Shown in pieces: positions 15,859-24,326 of a DNA stretch of 64,000 bases. Both the position numbers and the translations under genes were made by a program. Under the pieces are notes generated by a model. The model was not told the origin of the DNA. It did no database searches and worked only from the letters and a program-made list of their open reading frames with translations. The stretch's first letter is position 1; each line of letters begins with the position of its first letter. This DNA is from an uncultured Gemmiger sp. (GTDB taxonomy: Bacteria; Bacillota; Clostridia; Oscillospirales; Ruminococcaceae). The stretch spans positions 1 to 64,000 of the forward strand of contig NZ_CAKTFU010000005.1 of the NCBI RefSeq assembly GCF_934561205.1, read 5' to 3'.

Positions 15859-18800
15859 ATGGGAAACTCGGGCAGAGGATATTATGCGTTCGGCAATAAA
15901 AAACCGCATCATCGGTTTGCCCTGTGCAGGGGGCTGGCTCTTTTGCTTGTGCTTTGCATGGCAGTGCTTGTGCTGCCGTTTGCTGCCTTTGCGGAATATG
16001 ATGCCGACGGGCGCGACAAGGTGCGCGTGGGCTTTTTTGCCATGGACGGCTATCATATGATGGATGAAGCCGGCAACAAAAGCGGCTACGGCTACGATGT
16101 TCTGCGCCTGATGGCCCGATACTGGGATGTTGATTATGAGTATGTGGGCTACGACAAGGGCTGGAGCGAAACCCAGAAAATGCTCGAGGACGGCGAAATC
16201 GATATGGGTACCTCCGCCCGCAAAACGCCGGAACGGGAGGAAAAGTTCGATTTTTCGCGCCCCATAGGCAACAACGAGTGCATGATGACCGTGCGCGGCG
16301 ACAACGAAGAGGTTGTTGTGCAGAACTATGCCACCTACAACGGGCTGCGGGTTGCCATGCTGAACGGTAACACCCGCAATACCGATTTTGAGGAATTTGC
16401 GGCAGAAAAACACTTTAACTATGTTCCCGTGTATTTCAACCTTGTCTCTGATATGGAGAATGCCCTGCAGACCGGGCAGGTGGATGCCATTGTGTCCAGT
16501 TCCATGCGTGCAACGAAAAACGAGCGCGTGGTGGAAAGATTTAATAATGAGGAGATCTATGTCATTGTAAAAAAGGGGAATCGGGAACTTCTTGATAAAA
16601 TCAACTATGCCATCGATCAGATGAACGCTGCAGAAGGGGACTGGAAAACCGAACTGTTCAATCGCTATTACACCTCTCTGGGAAAGAAAAATCTCGAGTT
16701 TACCGAGGAGGAAAAGGCACTTCTTGCGCAGTACCGTGCTACGAACCAACCGCTGCGCGTCCTGTGTGACCCGACCCGCAAGCCTTACTCCTATCTGGAA
16801 AATGGCGAAATGAAGGGCATCCTGCCGGATTATTTTCGGAAACTGGCTGAAATCACCGGCCTGCCGTACCAGTTTGTCCATTGCAGTACAAGAGAGGAGT
16901 ACGTCGCGGCAGGGTCCCAAATTGACGCGGAAAATTTTGATTTGGTTTTGGACGCGCGCCTGAACAGCGATGCCATCGTCGAAAGCAAGAGTTTCGGCGT
17001 CACGGCACCGTATATCACCGTCAAGTCGGCCAAGGTCGTGCGCCGCGATTTTGACGGTGAGATCAAGACGGTGGCCACCGTGGATCAGCGGGCGTCCGGC
17101 AACATAGAAGATGCCTATGTACCCCATGCCGAAAAGCTGCTGTGCGCCAGCCGGCAGGAGGCTATGCAGGCAGTCAAAAGCGGAAAAGCGGACGCGGCCT
17201 TTGTCTATTACTATATGGCACAGGAGTTTGTCAACAACGACCCCAGCGGCAGCCTTGTGTACAGCCTGCTGGATCAGCCGTCGTTTGAATATCGCATCCT
17301 GACAGCGCCGCACATGAACCATGCCCTGGCGGGCATCCTGACGAAGGCCATCTACGCACTGCCCGACCGCACGGTTGAAAACATTGCCTCCGACTATACC
17401 AGCTACAAGGTGTCCGACATGACGCTGAAAATGCTGGTGCAGCTGCATCCGATAGTCGCTTTGGTCATGCTTGTGGTGGTGCTCTTGCTTTTGGTGCTGT
17501 TTGCCGTGCTGACCTTTGTTATCCGCGCGCAGAACCGCCAGCTGAACGGCAACCTGGACAAGATCCGCCGCGATAAGCAGATCCTTGACAAGCTGTGCGG
17601 CGATTATACGGCGGTGTATTATATCAACCTGGATACCGGCGAGTATGAGGTCTTGAAGGTTGCCGAAAAATCCAACGCGAAGGGCTTGTTGAGCAAACAG
17701 CAGGAAAAAAGCAAGACATTTGACGAGTTTACAAGAATATATGGTCAGGCCTACCTGCCTGAGGACAAACGGGAAGAATTTGTCCAAAAGTTCACCTGCG
17801 CCCGTATGAAAGCCCGCCTGCAGGAGAAAGAGCGAACGAATTTCCACTACACCAGCGTACCGAACAGCGACGGGCATAAATTCTTTGACGGGCAGGCCAT
17901 CCGAGTGGACACCGAGCATGGCGGCTTTTACGCGCTGCTGGGCTTCCGCTATATTGATGATATTATAGAAAAAGAAAAGGCTGAGCAGGAAAAGCTGCAG
18001 CGGGCATTGGATGAGGCGGAGCTGAAAAACGAGATCATCTCCGCCATCGGCAAGAGCTACCAGGCCATCTACCGCATCGACCTGCAAAAGGACTTTTATG
18101 AGGAAATTTCCAGCGGTGATGAACTCCATCGCCTGACCGGCAACCAAGGCTGCGCATCGGTAAAATTTAAAGAGGCGTGCAATAAGAACGTGGCACCGGA
18201 ATACCGTGCGCTGGTGCTGCCGTTTTTGGACGTGACTACGCTGACCGAACGCCTGAAAAACGAGGAGTTTATTACCACCGAATACCGTATGAATGACGGA
18301 AACTGGCACAGACTGCGCTTTATCGTCAAAAAGCGGGATGAGGCAGGCAATGTGACCCATGTGCTGTGCACGCTGCGCAGCACCAGTGATGCCAAGCAGC
18401 GGGAGCTGAACCTGGTGTATCAGGCCGAGGCCGCCAAGCGGGAGGCCGACATGAAATCTCGCTTTTTAGCGACAATGAGCCACGATATCCGCACACCGCT
18501 GAACGGCATTATCGGCATGATCACCTTGGCCGAGCAGTATGCGGATAACCCTGAAATGCAGCACAAGACGCGCGAGAAAGCGCTGGAATCGCTGAACTAT
18601 CTGGTGTCGCTGGTCAACGATGTATTGGATATGAACAAGATCCAAAGCGGCGAGCTGAAAAATCAGGAACTGGCCTTCAATCTGGCAGATGTCCTTCGTG
18701 ACTTGAATCGACTTTACACACAAAGGGCAGCCGAAAAGGGCATTACTTACAAGGTAAACTGGGACAACGCCAATATCCGATATGCAAGCCTTATCGGAAA

Positions 18801-19614
18801 CCCTGTCTATCTGGGGCGCATTCTCTCCAATATTATGGACAATGCCATCAAGTTCAGCCCCGCAGGCAGCACCATCACGGTTTCGGGAACAGAGGAAATG
18901 CCGGACAAGGAGCATGTGCTGGTCACCTTCCGCTGCAAGGATCAGGGAATCGGCATGAGCGAGGATTTTGCCAAGCATGCCTTTGATATGTTTGCACAGG
19001 AGAAAGAGGACAGCCGCACCCGCTATCAGGGCACCGGCCTGGGACTTTCCATTGTAAAGCAGCTGGTCGACCGTATGGGCGGCACCATTGAACTGCAAAG
19101 CGAACTCGGCGTCGGCACGACTGTCACGGTCAGGCTGCCGTTTAAGATCGGGCAGGAAGAAATCGGGCACAAGGCCGACGGCTATGAAGGTATTTCGGTT
19201 CAGGGCGTTCGTGCGCTGATTGCAGAGGACAATGAGCTGAACCGTGAAATTGCCTGCTGCATCCTGGAAAACAGCGGCATGGAGGTGACCTGTGCCGAGG
19301 ACGGGCAGGAGGCGGTGGAGCTGTTTGCCAAGTCGGCTCCCGGCTACTTCGGGGTTATCTACATGGACATTATGATGCCGAGGATGAACGGCCTGGACGC
19401 GGCAAGGGCTATCCGTGCCATGGATCGTCGGGATGCGGGGGATATCCCCATCATTGCCATGTCGGCCAACGCCTTTGCCGAGGATATCATCAACAGCAGG
19501 CTGGCGGGCATCAATGTCCACCTGGCAAAACCGCTGGACGAAGAAAAGATGGTTGCCGCACTCAAACAGTGCATCGCAGACAATGCTGCGGTCAAGCTGC
19601 ATGAGGCGCTGTAA
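15859..19614 (+). CDS. Hybrid sensor histidine kinase with two periplasmic-type solute-binding domains
   Basis: A 1251-residue membrane sensor kinase of the EvgS/BvgS kind. Order: signal anchor about 22-45; first bac_3-type solute-binding domain about 55-275; second about 295-515; membrane helix about 527-553; two PAS-like regions to about 840; HisKA with phospho-acceptor His875 (MSHDIRTPLNG); HATPase with NIMDNAIKF, DQGIGM and GTGLGLS; C-terminal receiver with AEDNELNRE and phospho-acceptor Asp1170 (MDIMMPRMNG). There is no histidine phosphotransfer domain and no output gene beside it, so the next partner is unknown. The ligands may be amino acids or related solutes. It stands alone between the Mo-enzyme terminator and the cobalamin promoter. 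Confidence 0.88.
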   Translation: MGNSGRGYYAFGNKKPHHRFALCRGLALLLVLCMAVLVLPFAAFAEYDADGRDKVRVGFFAMDGYHMMDEAGNKSGYGYDVLRLMARYWDVDYEYVGYDKGWSETQKMLEDGEIDMGTSARKTPEREEKFDFSRPIGNNECMMTVRGDNEEVVVQNYATYNGLRVAMLNGNTRNTDFEEFAAEKHFNYVPVYFNLVSDMENALQTGQVDAIVSSSMRATKNERVVERFNNEEIYVIVKKGNRELLDKINYAIDQMNAAEGDWKTELFNRYYTSLGKKNLEFTEEEKALLAQYRATNQPLRVLCDPTRKPYSYLENGEMKGILPDYFRKLAEITGLPYQFVHCSTREEYVAAGSQIDAENFDLVLDARLNSDAIVESKSFGVTAPYITVKSAKVVRRDFDGEIKTVATVDQRASGNIEDAYVPHAEKLLCASRQEAMQAVKSGKADAAFVYYYMAQEFVNNDPSGSLVYSLLDQPSFEYRILTAPHMNHALAGILTKAIYALPDRTVENIASDYTSYKVSDMTLKMLVQLHPIVALVMLVVVLLLLVLFAVLTFVIRAQNRQLNGNLDKIRRDKQILDKLCGDYTAVYYINLDTGEYEVLKVAEKSNAKGLLSKQQEKSKTFDEFTRIYGQAYLPEDKREEFVQKFTCARMKARLQEKERTNFHYTSVPNSDGHKFFDGQAIRVDTEHGGFYALLGFRYIDDIIEKEKAEQEKLQRALDEAELKNEIISAIGKSYQAIYRIDLQKDFYEEISSGDELHRLTGNQGCASVKFKEACNKNVAPEYRALVLPFLDVTTLTERLKNEEFITTEYRMNDGNWHRLRFIVKKRDEAGNVTHVLCTLRSTSDAKQRELNLVYQAEAAKREADMKSRFLATMSHDIRTPLNGIIGMITLAEQYADNPEMQHKTREKALESLNYLVSLVNDVLDMNKIQSGELKNQELAFNLADVLRDLNRLYTQRAAEKGITYKVNWDNANIRYASLIGNPVYLGRILSNIMDNAIKFSPAGSTITVSGTEEMPDKEHVLVTFRCKDQGIGMSEDFAKHAFDMFAQEKEDSRTRYQGTGLGLSIVKQLVDRMGGTIELQSELGVGTTVTVRLPFKIGQEEIGHKADGYEGISVQGVRALIAEDNELNREIACCILENSGMEVTCAEDGQEAVELFAKSAPGYFGVIYMDIMMPRMNGLDAARAIRAMDRRDAGDIPIIAMSANAFAEDIINSRLAGINVHLAKPLDEEKMVAALKQCIADNAAVKLHEAL

Positions 19615-19652
19615 AAACATGCAAATTTTTGCAGAAAAGCAGGGAGCAGCCC

Positions 19653-19682
19653 TTGCGTTTTCCCATACGGGTGTGCTATACT
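19653..19682 (+). promoter_or_regulatory. Promoter of the cobalamin operon
   Basis: TTGCGT (19653-19658), an 18-base spacer and TATACT (19677-19682) lie just upstream of the cobalamin riboswitch. Confidence 0.6.
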
Positions 19683-19699
19683 CAAACCTGTAAAACTGA

Positions 19700-19892
19700 A
19701 TACGACAGCAGGTGCCTTTTTGTGCCGCATTTTGCGCACAGAAAAGGGTAAAAGGGAAGCGGGTGTAAATCCCGCACGATCTCGTCACTGTGATAAGGGA
19801 GTCTGCCGCCAGGATGCTGCGGCATCAGTCACTGAGCTTTGCTCGGGAAGGCGGCGGCAGGCAACGATCTTTCAGTCAGGAAACCTGCCCGC
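19700..19892 (+). ncRNA. Cobalamin riboswitch
   Basis: The leader has the hallmarks of an adenosylcobalamin-class aptamer: GGGAAGCGGGTGTAAATCCC near 19754-19773, CTCGTCACTG soon after, AGTCACTGAG near 19827, GGGAAGGCGGCGG near 19845, and the diagnostic B12 box AGTCAGGAAACCTGCC at 19874-19889. The closing stem can form between GCAGG near 19708 and CCTGC in the B12 box. A rho-independent terminator follows before the first gene, so binding of cobalamin probably stops transcription of the locus. Confidence 0.93.
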
Positions 19893-19961
19893 TGCCGGGT
19901 ACGGGGGCGCACAGCTCCAAATCACGAGGAATTGGTTGTACCGCAAAGAACCTGCTGAATA

Positions 19962-20011
19962 CGGGGTCTTTTTGTGTTGCCATTCTGCACGCAAAAAGAC
20001 CTCGTTTTTTT
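19962..20011 (+). terminator. Intrinsic terminator of the riboswitch expression platform
   Basis: GGTCTTTTTG (19965-19974) pairs with CAAAAAGACC (19992-20001), and T7 follows at 20005-20011. Its position between aptamer and first gene marks transcriptional attenuation. Confidence 0.75.
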
Positions 20012-20073
20012 GGTGGGCAGGTGTCGGCTGCTGTTCTCTCCCGTGCGATTTAACGTTAAGAAAGGAAAAAATC

Positions 20074-21303
20074 ATGAGAAAGAACAGCATGAAAAAATCC
20101 GCCGTTGCCCTGACGCTCTGCGCCGCCCTGCTGGCCGGCTGCGGCAGCACCGCCGTAAGTGAAAGCCAAGTCAGCAGTGCCCCTGCCGAGAGCAGTGCTG
20201 CGCCGGTGGAGGAAATCTCCGCCGATGAAGCTGCCGCCCAAAACTGCGCCGATTTGATCGACGCCATCTATGTGCAGACCCGCACGGCCGACACCGATGC
20301 CCAATGTGAGGCCGCCAAGGCAGCATGGGACGCCCTGACCGACGCCCAGAAGGAACTGGTGGAGGGCGAAAACGCCGACCCCGATTACTTTGGCCGCGAC
20401 ACCGGCGATGCCGCCAACGACGACCCCCGCAATGCCGATGATATCGGCGAAAATGAGCTGCTGGTCGTCAGCTTCGGAACTTCCTTCAACGACAGCCGCG
20501 CCGAGGATATCAAGGGCATTGAAGATGCCCTGCAGGCTGCCAACCCCGATTGGAGCGTCCGCCGCGCCTTTACCGCGCAGATCATCATCAACCATGTGCA
20601 GGCGCGAGACGGCGAGAAGATCGACAATATGGAGCAGGCTCTGGAGCGTGCGGTTGCCAACGGTGTCAAAAATCTGGTCGTGCAGCCCACCCATCTGATG
20701 CATGGTGCCGAGTACGACGAAATGTGCGAGACCATCGAGAACTACAAGGATAAGTTTGAGCATGTTGCCATCGCTGAACCGCTGCTGGGCGAGGTGGGCA
20801 GCGATGCCACCGTCATCAACGAAGATAAAATGGCGGTAGCTGAGGCCATCACCGCCGAGGCTGTCAGGACGGCCGGCTATGCTGACACCGCTGCGGCCGC
20901 CGCCGATGGCGTTGCTTTTGTGTTCATGGGCCACGGAACCTCCCACACGGCCAAGGTCAGCTACCAGCAGATGCAGACCACCATGCAGACACTGGGCTAC
21001 GACAATGTGTTTATCGGCACGGTCGAAGGCGAACCGGAGGATACCGCCTGTGAGGAAGTCATTCAAAAGGTGCGGGACGCCGGTTATACCAAGGTCATTC
21101 TGCGCCCCCTGATGGTTGTGGCCGGTGACCATGCCAACAACGACATGGCCGGCGAGGATGATGATTCCTGGTTGAGCCAATTTAAGGCGGCCGGCTGCTT
21201 TGAAAGTGTGGATACCCAGATTGCCGGCCTTGGCGGAATTGCGGAGGTGCAGGCCCTGTATGCCGCCCACACCGCGGCTGCCATGGAACAGCTGAACGGC
21301 TGA
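20074..21303 (+). CDS. cbiK: CbiK-like sirohydrochlorin cobaltochelatase, lipoprotein form
   Basis: A 409-residue protein. Residues 1-25 form a lipoprotein signal (ALLAGCGS lipobox). A linker and about 60 helical residues follow, then a CbiK-type class II chelatase domain from about residue 128: ENELLVVSFGTSFNDSRAED, PTHLMHGAEYDEM, FMGHGTSHTAKVSYQQM, RPLMVVAGDHANNDM. The histidines in HLMHG and GHGTSH are the likely metal/porphyrin-site residues. Cytosolic CbiK inserts cobalt into sirohydrochlorin, but this form would sit outside the membrane, so its real job may be different, for example handling tetrapyrroles or metal during uptake. It is the first gene behind the cobalamin riboswitch. The ATG at 20074 was chosen because it follows AAAGGAAA and starts the signal peptide. 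Confidence 0.85.
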   Translation: MRKNSMKKSAVALTLCAALLAGCGSTAVSESQVSSAPAESSAAPVEEISADEAAAQNCADLIDAIYVQTRTADTDAQCEAAKAAWDALTDAQKELVEGENADPDYFGRDTGDAANDDPRNADDIGENELLVVSFGTSFNDSRAEDIKGIEDALQAANPDWSVRRAFTAQIIINHVQARDGEKIDNMEQALERAVANGVKNLVVQPTHLMHGAEYDEMCETIENYKDKFEHVAIAEPLLGEVGSDATVINEDKMAVAEAITAEAVRTAGYADTAAAAADGVAFVFMGHGTSHTAKVSYQQMQTTMQTLGYDNVFIGTVEGEPEDTACEEVIQKVRDAGYTKVILRPLMVVAGDHANNDMAGEDDDSWLSQFKAAGCFESVDTQIAGLGGIAEVQALYAAHTAAAMEQLNG

Positions 21304-21315
21304 TTTTACCGATTC

Positions 21316-21346
21316 GCCCGGAGGAGAGAACCTTCGGGCAATTTTT
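21316..21346 (+). terminator. Hairpin with U-tract between cbiK and the next lipoprotein gene
   Basis: A nine-pair stem (GCCCGGAGG with CCTTCGGGC, one G-U pair) has a six-base loop and is followed by AATTTTT. It could lower expression of the downstream genes relative to cbiK. Confidence 0.5.
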
Positions 21347-21367
21347 GAGTTTGAGAGGGAAATGTAT

Positions 21368-22195
21368 ATGAAGAATCAGTTTTTGGCTCTGACCCTGGCA
21401 GCGCTGCTGCTTGTCGGCTGCGGAACAACCGCACCGCAGAGCAAGGCAGACAGCGCAAGCACGGCGGTATCGACGGCCGAGCCGACTATGCAGAACGTCC
21501 TGCCGGACGGTGTGTACACCGCCGATTTCAACACCGACAGCAGTATGCTGCACGCCAACGAGAGCTGTAACGGCAAAGGTACATTGACGGTTGCGAACGG
21601 CAAGATGGTGTTTCACGTCAGTTTGGCATCCCAGAAAATCGTCAACCTCTATCTCGGTACGGCGGCCGATGCTCCCGACCATGCAGCAGACTGGCTGCAG
21701 CCCACGGTGGACACGGTGGCCTACGCCGACGGAACTACCGAGGAGGTGTATGGCTACGATATCCCCGTGCAGGAGTTGGACACCGATTTTGCCCTGGCAC
21801 TGATCGGTACCAAGGGCACCTGGTACGACCATACCGTGCAGGTGGCCAACGCCGTACCTGCCGCAGCCGATGCCCCCGCCGACGGCAGCTACACCTGCGC
21901 CGTCACGCTGGAGGGCGGCAGCGGCCGCGCCACGGTGGAAAGCCCTGCCGTGCTGACGGTGCACGACGGTGCCATGACCGCGACCCTTGTGTGGAGCGGC
22001 CCCAACTACGACTACATGCTGGTGGATGGCGAAAAATATCTGCCTGTGAACACCGAGGGCAACTCGGTGTTTGAAATTCCCGTTGCTGCGCTGGACACGG
22101 CGCTGGCCGTTACGGCCGACACTGTCGCCATGAGCACCCCGCATGAAATTGACTATACCCTGACCTTTGACAGCGCTACGCTGGCCGCACAATGA
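21368..22195 (+). CDS. Two-domain lipoprotein in the cobalamin transport cluster
   Basis: A 275-residue lipoprotein with a signal and lipobox (LLLVGCGT). Two beta-rich domains follow, about residues 45-150 and 160-275. Both start with a DGxYT motif (LPDGVYTADFNTDSS, ADGSYTCAVTLEGG) and have a central strand plus a late Y-rich or LTFD element, so they look duplicated. The folding pattern is reminiscent of NEAT-like haem-binding or other surface beta-sandwich domains, but no defined family was recognised. It lies between the CbiK lipoprotein and a BtuF-like binding protein and overlaps the latter by four bases, so it may capture the same ligand. ATG 21368 was preferred to the ATG six bases earlier because of its spacing to GAGAGGGA. 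Confidence 0.65.
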   Translation: MKNQFLALTLAALLLVGCGTTAPQSKADSASTAVSTAEPTMQNVLPDGVYTADFNTDSSMLHANESCNGKGTLTVANGKMVFHVSLASQKIVNLYLGTAADAPDHAADWLQPTVDTVAYADGTTEEVYGYDIPVQELDTDFALALIGTKGTWYDHTVQVANAVPAAADAPADGSYTCAVTLEGGSGRATVESPAVLTVHDGAMTATLVWSGPNYDYMLVDGEKYLPVNTEGNSVFEIPVAALDTALAVTADTVAMSTPHEIDYTLTFDSATLAAQ

Positions 22196-23295
22196 AAAAA
22201 TATCTGACCCTGCTGTTTGCCGCCCTGCTGGCGGGCTGCGCCGCAGCCCCGGATGCGGCACAAAACGTCCTGACCGTGACGGGCAGCTACTCGCTTTCCT
22301 ATGCACGGGAGTTTACGGTGGACGAGTGCGCGGGCGGATACAATTTACTTACCATAGACGGCAGCCGTTATCTGACGGTGCCCGCAGGCGCCGCCGTGCC
22401 GGAAGGACTTGACGCCGACATAACGGTTTTGCAGCTGCCGCTGCAGAACATCTATCTGGTTTCCACCTCCGCGATGGATCCCATCATTCGCATCGGCGGG
22501 CTGGATGCCGTGGCGTTGTCCGGCACACAGGCAGAGGGATGGTATCTGCCCGAAGCCCGCGCAGCCATGCACAACGGTGAGATCGCCTATGCCGGGCGGT
22601 ACAGCACACCCGATTATGAGACAATTTTGTCTGCGGGCTGTGACCTGGCCCTGGAAAACACAATGATCTACCACACCCCCAAGGTAAAAGAGCAGCTGGA
22701 AAGCTGCGGTATCCCCGTGCTGGTTGAGCGTTCCAGCTATGAGAGCGACCCCTTGGCCCGGATGGAGTGGGTCAAGCTGTACGGTATTCTTTTAGACAGA
22801 CAGCAGCAGGCAGAACAGCTGTTTGATGCCGCTGTACAGCAGATCGAACCCTTGGCCGGGCAGGAATCCACGGGAAAAACAGCGGCGTTTTTTTCCATCA
22901 CCTCCAACAACCTCGCCACCGTGCGCAAGGGCAACGATTACGTTGCCAAAATGATAGAACTGGCGGGCGGGCAGTACGTCTTTTCTGATTTGACCGATGA
23001 CGGCAACAATCTGGCGACCGTCAATATCTCGCTGGAAGAATTTTACGCCGCTGCCAAGGATGCCGACGTGCTGTTTTACAACAGCACCATCGAGGGGGAA
23101 CTGCACACGCTGGGCGAGCTTGTGGCCAAATGCCCGGCGCTGGCAGATTGCAAGGCCGTGCAAAACGGGCAGGTGTACTGCACGGCGCAAAGTCTTTTTC
23201 AGCAAAGTATGGAGCTGCCTGAACTGATTCTGGATATGCACAAGGTCTTTGCCTCAGGCGGCGGGGATTTCACATTTTTAACGCAGCTGCAATAA
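22192..23295 (+). CDS. Class III solute-binding lipoprotein (cobalt/corrinoid transporter)
   Basis: A 367-residue lipoprotein (ALLAGCAA lipobox) with a class III binding fold. Two lobes are visible: YETILSAGCDLALENTMI near 145 and ATVNISLEEFYAAAKDADVL near 280. It belongs with the downstream permease and ATPase as a BtuFCD-type importer. Riboswitch control and the fusion of the ATPase to CbiD suggest a corrinoid, a precursor or cobalt as substrate. The annotation by similarity alone could also be iron or haem. Confidence 0.75.
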   Translation: MKKYLTLLFAALLAGCAAAPDAAQNVLTVTGSYSLSYAREFTVDECAGGYNLLTIDGSRYLTVPAGAAVPEGLDADITVLQLPLQNIYLVSTSAMDPIIRIGGLDAVALSGTQAEGWYLPEARAAMHNGEIAYAGRYSTPDYETILSAGCDLALENTMIYHTPKVKEQLESCGIPVLVERSSYESDPLARMEWVKLYGILLDRQQQAEQLFDAAVQQIEPLAGQESTGKTAAFFSITSNNLATVRKGNDYVAKMIELAGGQYVFSDLTDDGNNLATVNISLEEFYAAAKDADVLFYNSTIEGELHTLGELVAKCPALADCKAVQNGQVYCTAQSLFQQSMELPELILDMHKVFASGGGDFTFLTQLQ

Positions 23296-23306
23296 AAGGA
23301 GTGGCT

Positions 23307-24326
23307 ATGCACACAACAAAGCGCCTTACAATCGCATATCTGGCTATGGCAGGTGCGCTGCTGGCGCTGCTGGCACTCAACCTGTTTTGGGGCAGTGTAG
23401 CACTTTCGCCCGCCGCGGTGGCAGAGGCTTTGCTGGGCCGCGCGGCAGACCCCCTGGCCCGAACCATCTTGCTGCAATTTCGTCTGCCGCGCGCTGTCAT
23501 GGCCATGCTTTTGGGGGCGGCGCTGTCTGTGGCGGGGTATCTGCTGCAGACGTTTTTTGCCAACCCCATTGCCGGGCCCTTTGTTATGGGCATCTCAGGC
23601 GGTGCCAAGCTGGCGGTAGCCTTGACAATGGTCGTCTTTTTGAACAGCGGCCTGCTGACAAATTCGCTTACGCTGATTTTAGCGGCCTTTGCGGGTGCCA
23701 TGGCGGCTATGCTGTTTGTGCTGGCTGTGGCACGGCGTGTGCGGCGGATGAGCATTTTGGTCATCTGTGGTGTGATGATCGGCTATATCTGCTCGGCCGT
23801 TACCGATATTGTGGTGGCGTTTGCCCAGGACTCCAACATTGTCAACCTGCACAACTGGTCCATGGGCAGCTTTTCCGGCATGACCTGGGGCAATGTGGCG
23901 GCGGCCGCCGTGCTGGTCGTGCCGTGTCTGGCGGCGGCATTTTTACTTTCCAAGCCGATTACGGCCTACCAAATGGGCGAAAGCTATGCGGCCAGTGTCG
24001 GTGTCCCCGTGCGGGCGTTTTCGGCGGTGCTGGTACTGTTGTCCAGCCTGTTGGCAGCCTGTGTCACAGCGTTTGCGGGGCCGATCTCCTTTGTGGGTAT
24101 TGCGGTGCCGCATCTTGTCAAGCAGGCACTGGGCAGCGCCAAGCCTCTGTACGTTCTGCCGGGGTGTGCCCTGGGCGGGGCGGCGTTCTGCCTTTTGTGC
24201 GATTTGCTGGCCCGCAGCCTGTTTGCGCCGACCGAACTGTCCATCAGCTCGGTCACGGCGGTTTTCGGTGCGCCTGTGGTCATCTGGCTGCTGATGCACC
24301 GCCACAGCGGGGAGGGCGCGGCATGA
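23307..24326 (+). CDS. ABC transporter permease, FecCD/BtuC type
   Basis: A 339-residue membrane protein with about ten helices. The family markers are present: RLPRAVMAMLLGAALSVAG near residue 55, NPIAGPFVMGISGGAK, and GPISFVGIAVPHLVKQ near 255. The ATG at 23307 has GGAG six bases upstream; an in-frame GTG at 23301 lies inside that site. The stop codon overlaps the ATPase-CbiD start by four bases. Confidence 0.85.
   Translation: MHTTKRLTIAYLAMAGALLALLALNLFWGSVALSPAAVAEALLGRAADPLARTILLQFRLPRAVMAMLLGAALSVAGYLLQTFFANPIAGPFVMGISGGAKLAVALTMVVFLNSGLLTNSLTLILAAFAGAMAAMLFVLAVARRVRRMSILVICGVMIGYICSAVTDIVVAFAQDSNIVNLHNWSMGSFSGMTWGNVAAAAVLVVPCLAAAFLLSKPITAYQMGESYAASVGVPVRAFSAVLVLLSSLLAACVTAFAGPISFVGIAVPHLVKQALGSAKPLYVLPGCALGGAAFCLLCDLLARSLFAPTELSISSVTAVFGAPVVIWLLMHRHSGEGAA

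Noticed and set aside
15772..19788. Long minus-strand frames (862 and 440 codons) opposite the hybrid kinase
   Set aside because: The kinase motifs on the plus strand are unambiguous; the antisense translations look random.
23387..24322. 312 codons upstream of and in frame with the ATPase-CbiD start
   Set aside because: They overlap the permease gene in another frame and read as nonsense; the ATGA overlap gives the real start.
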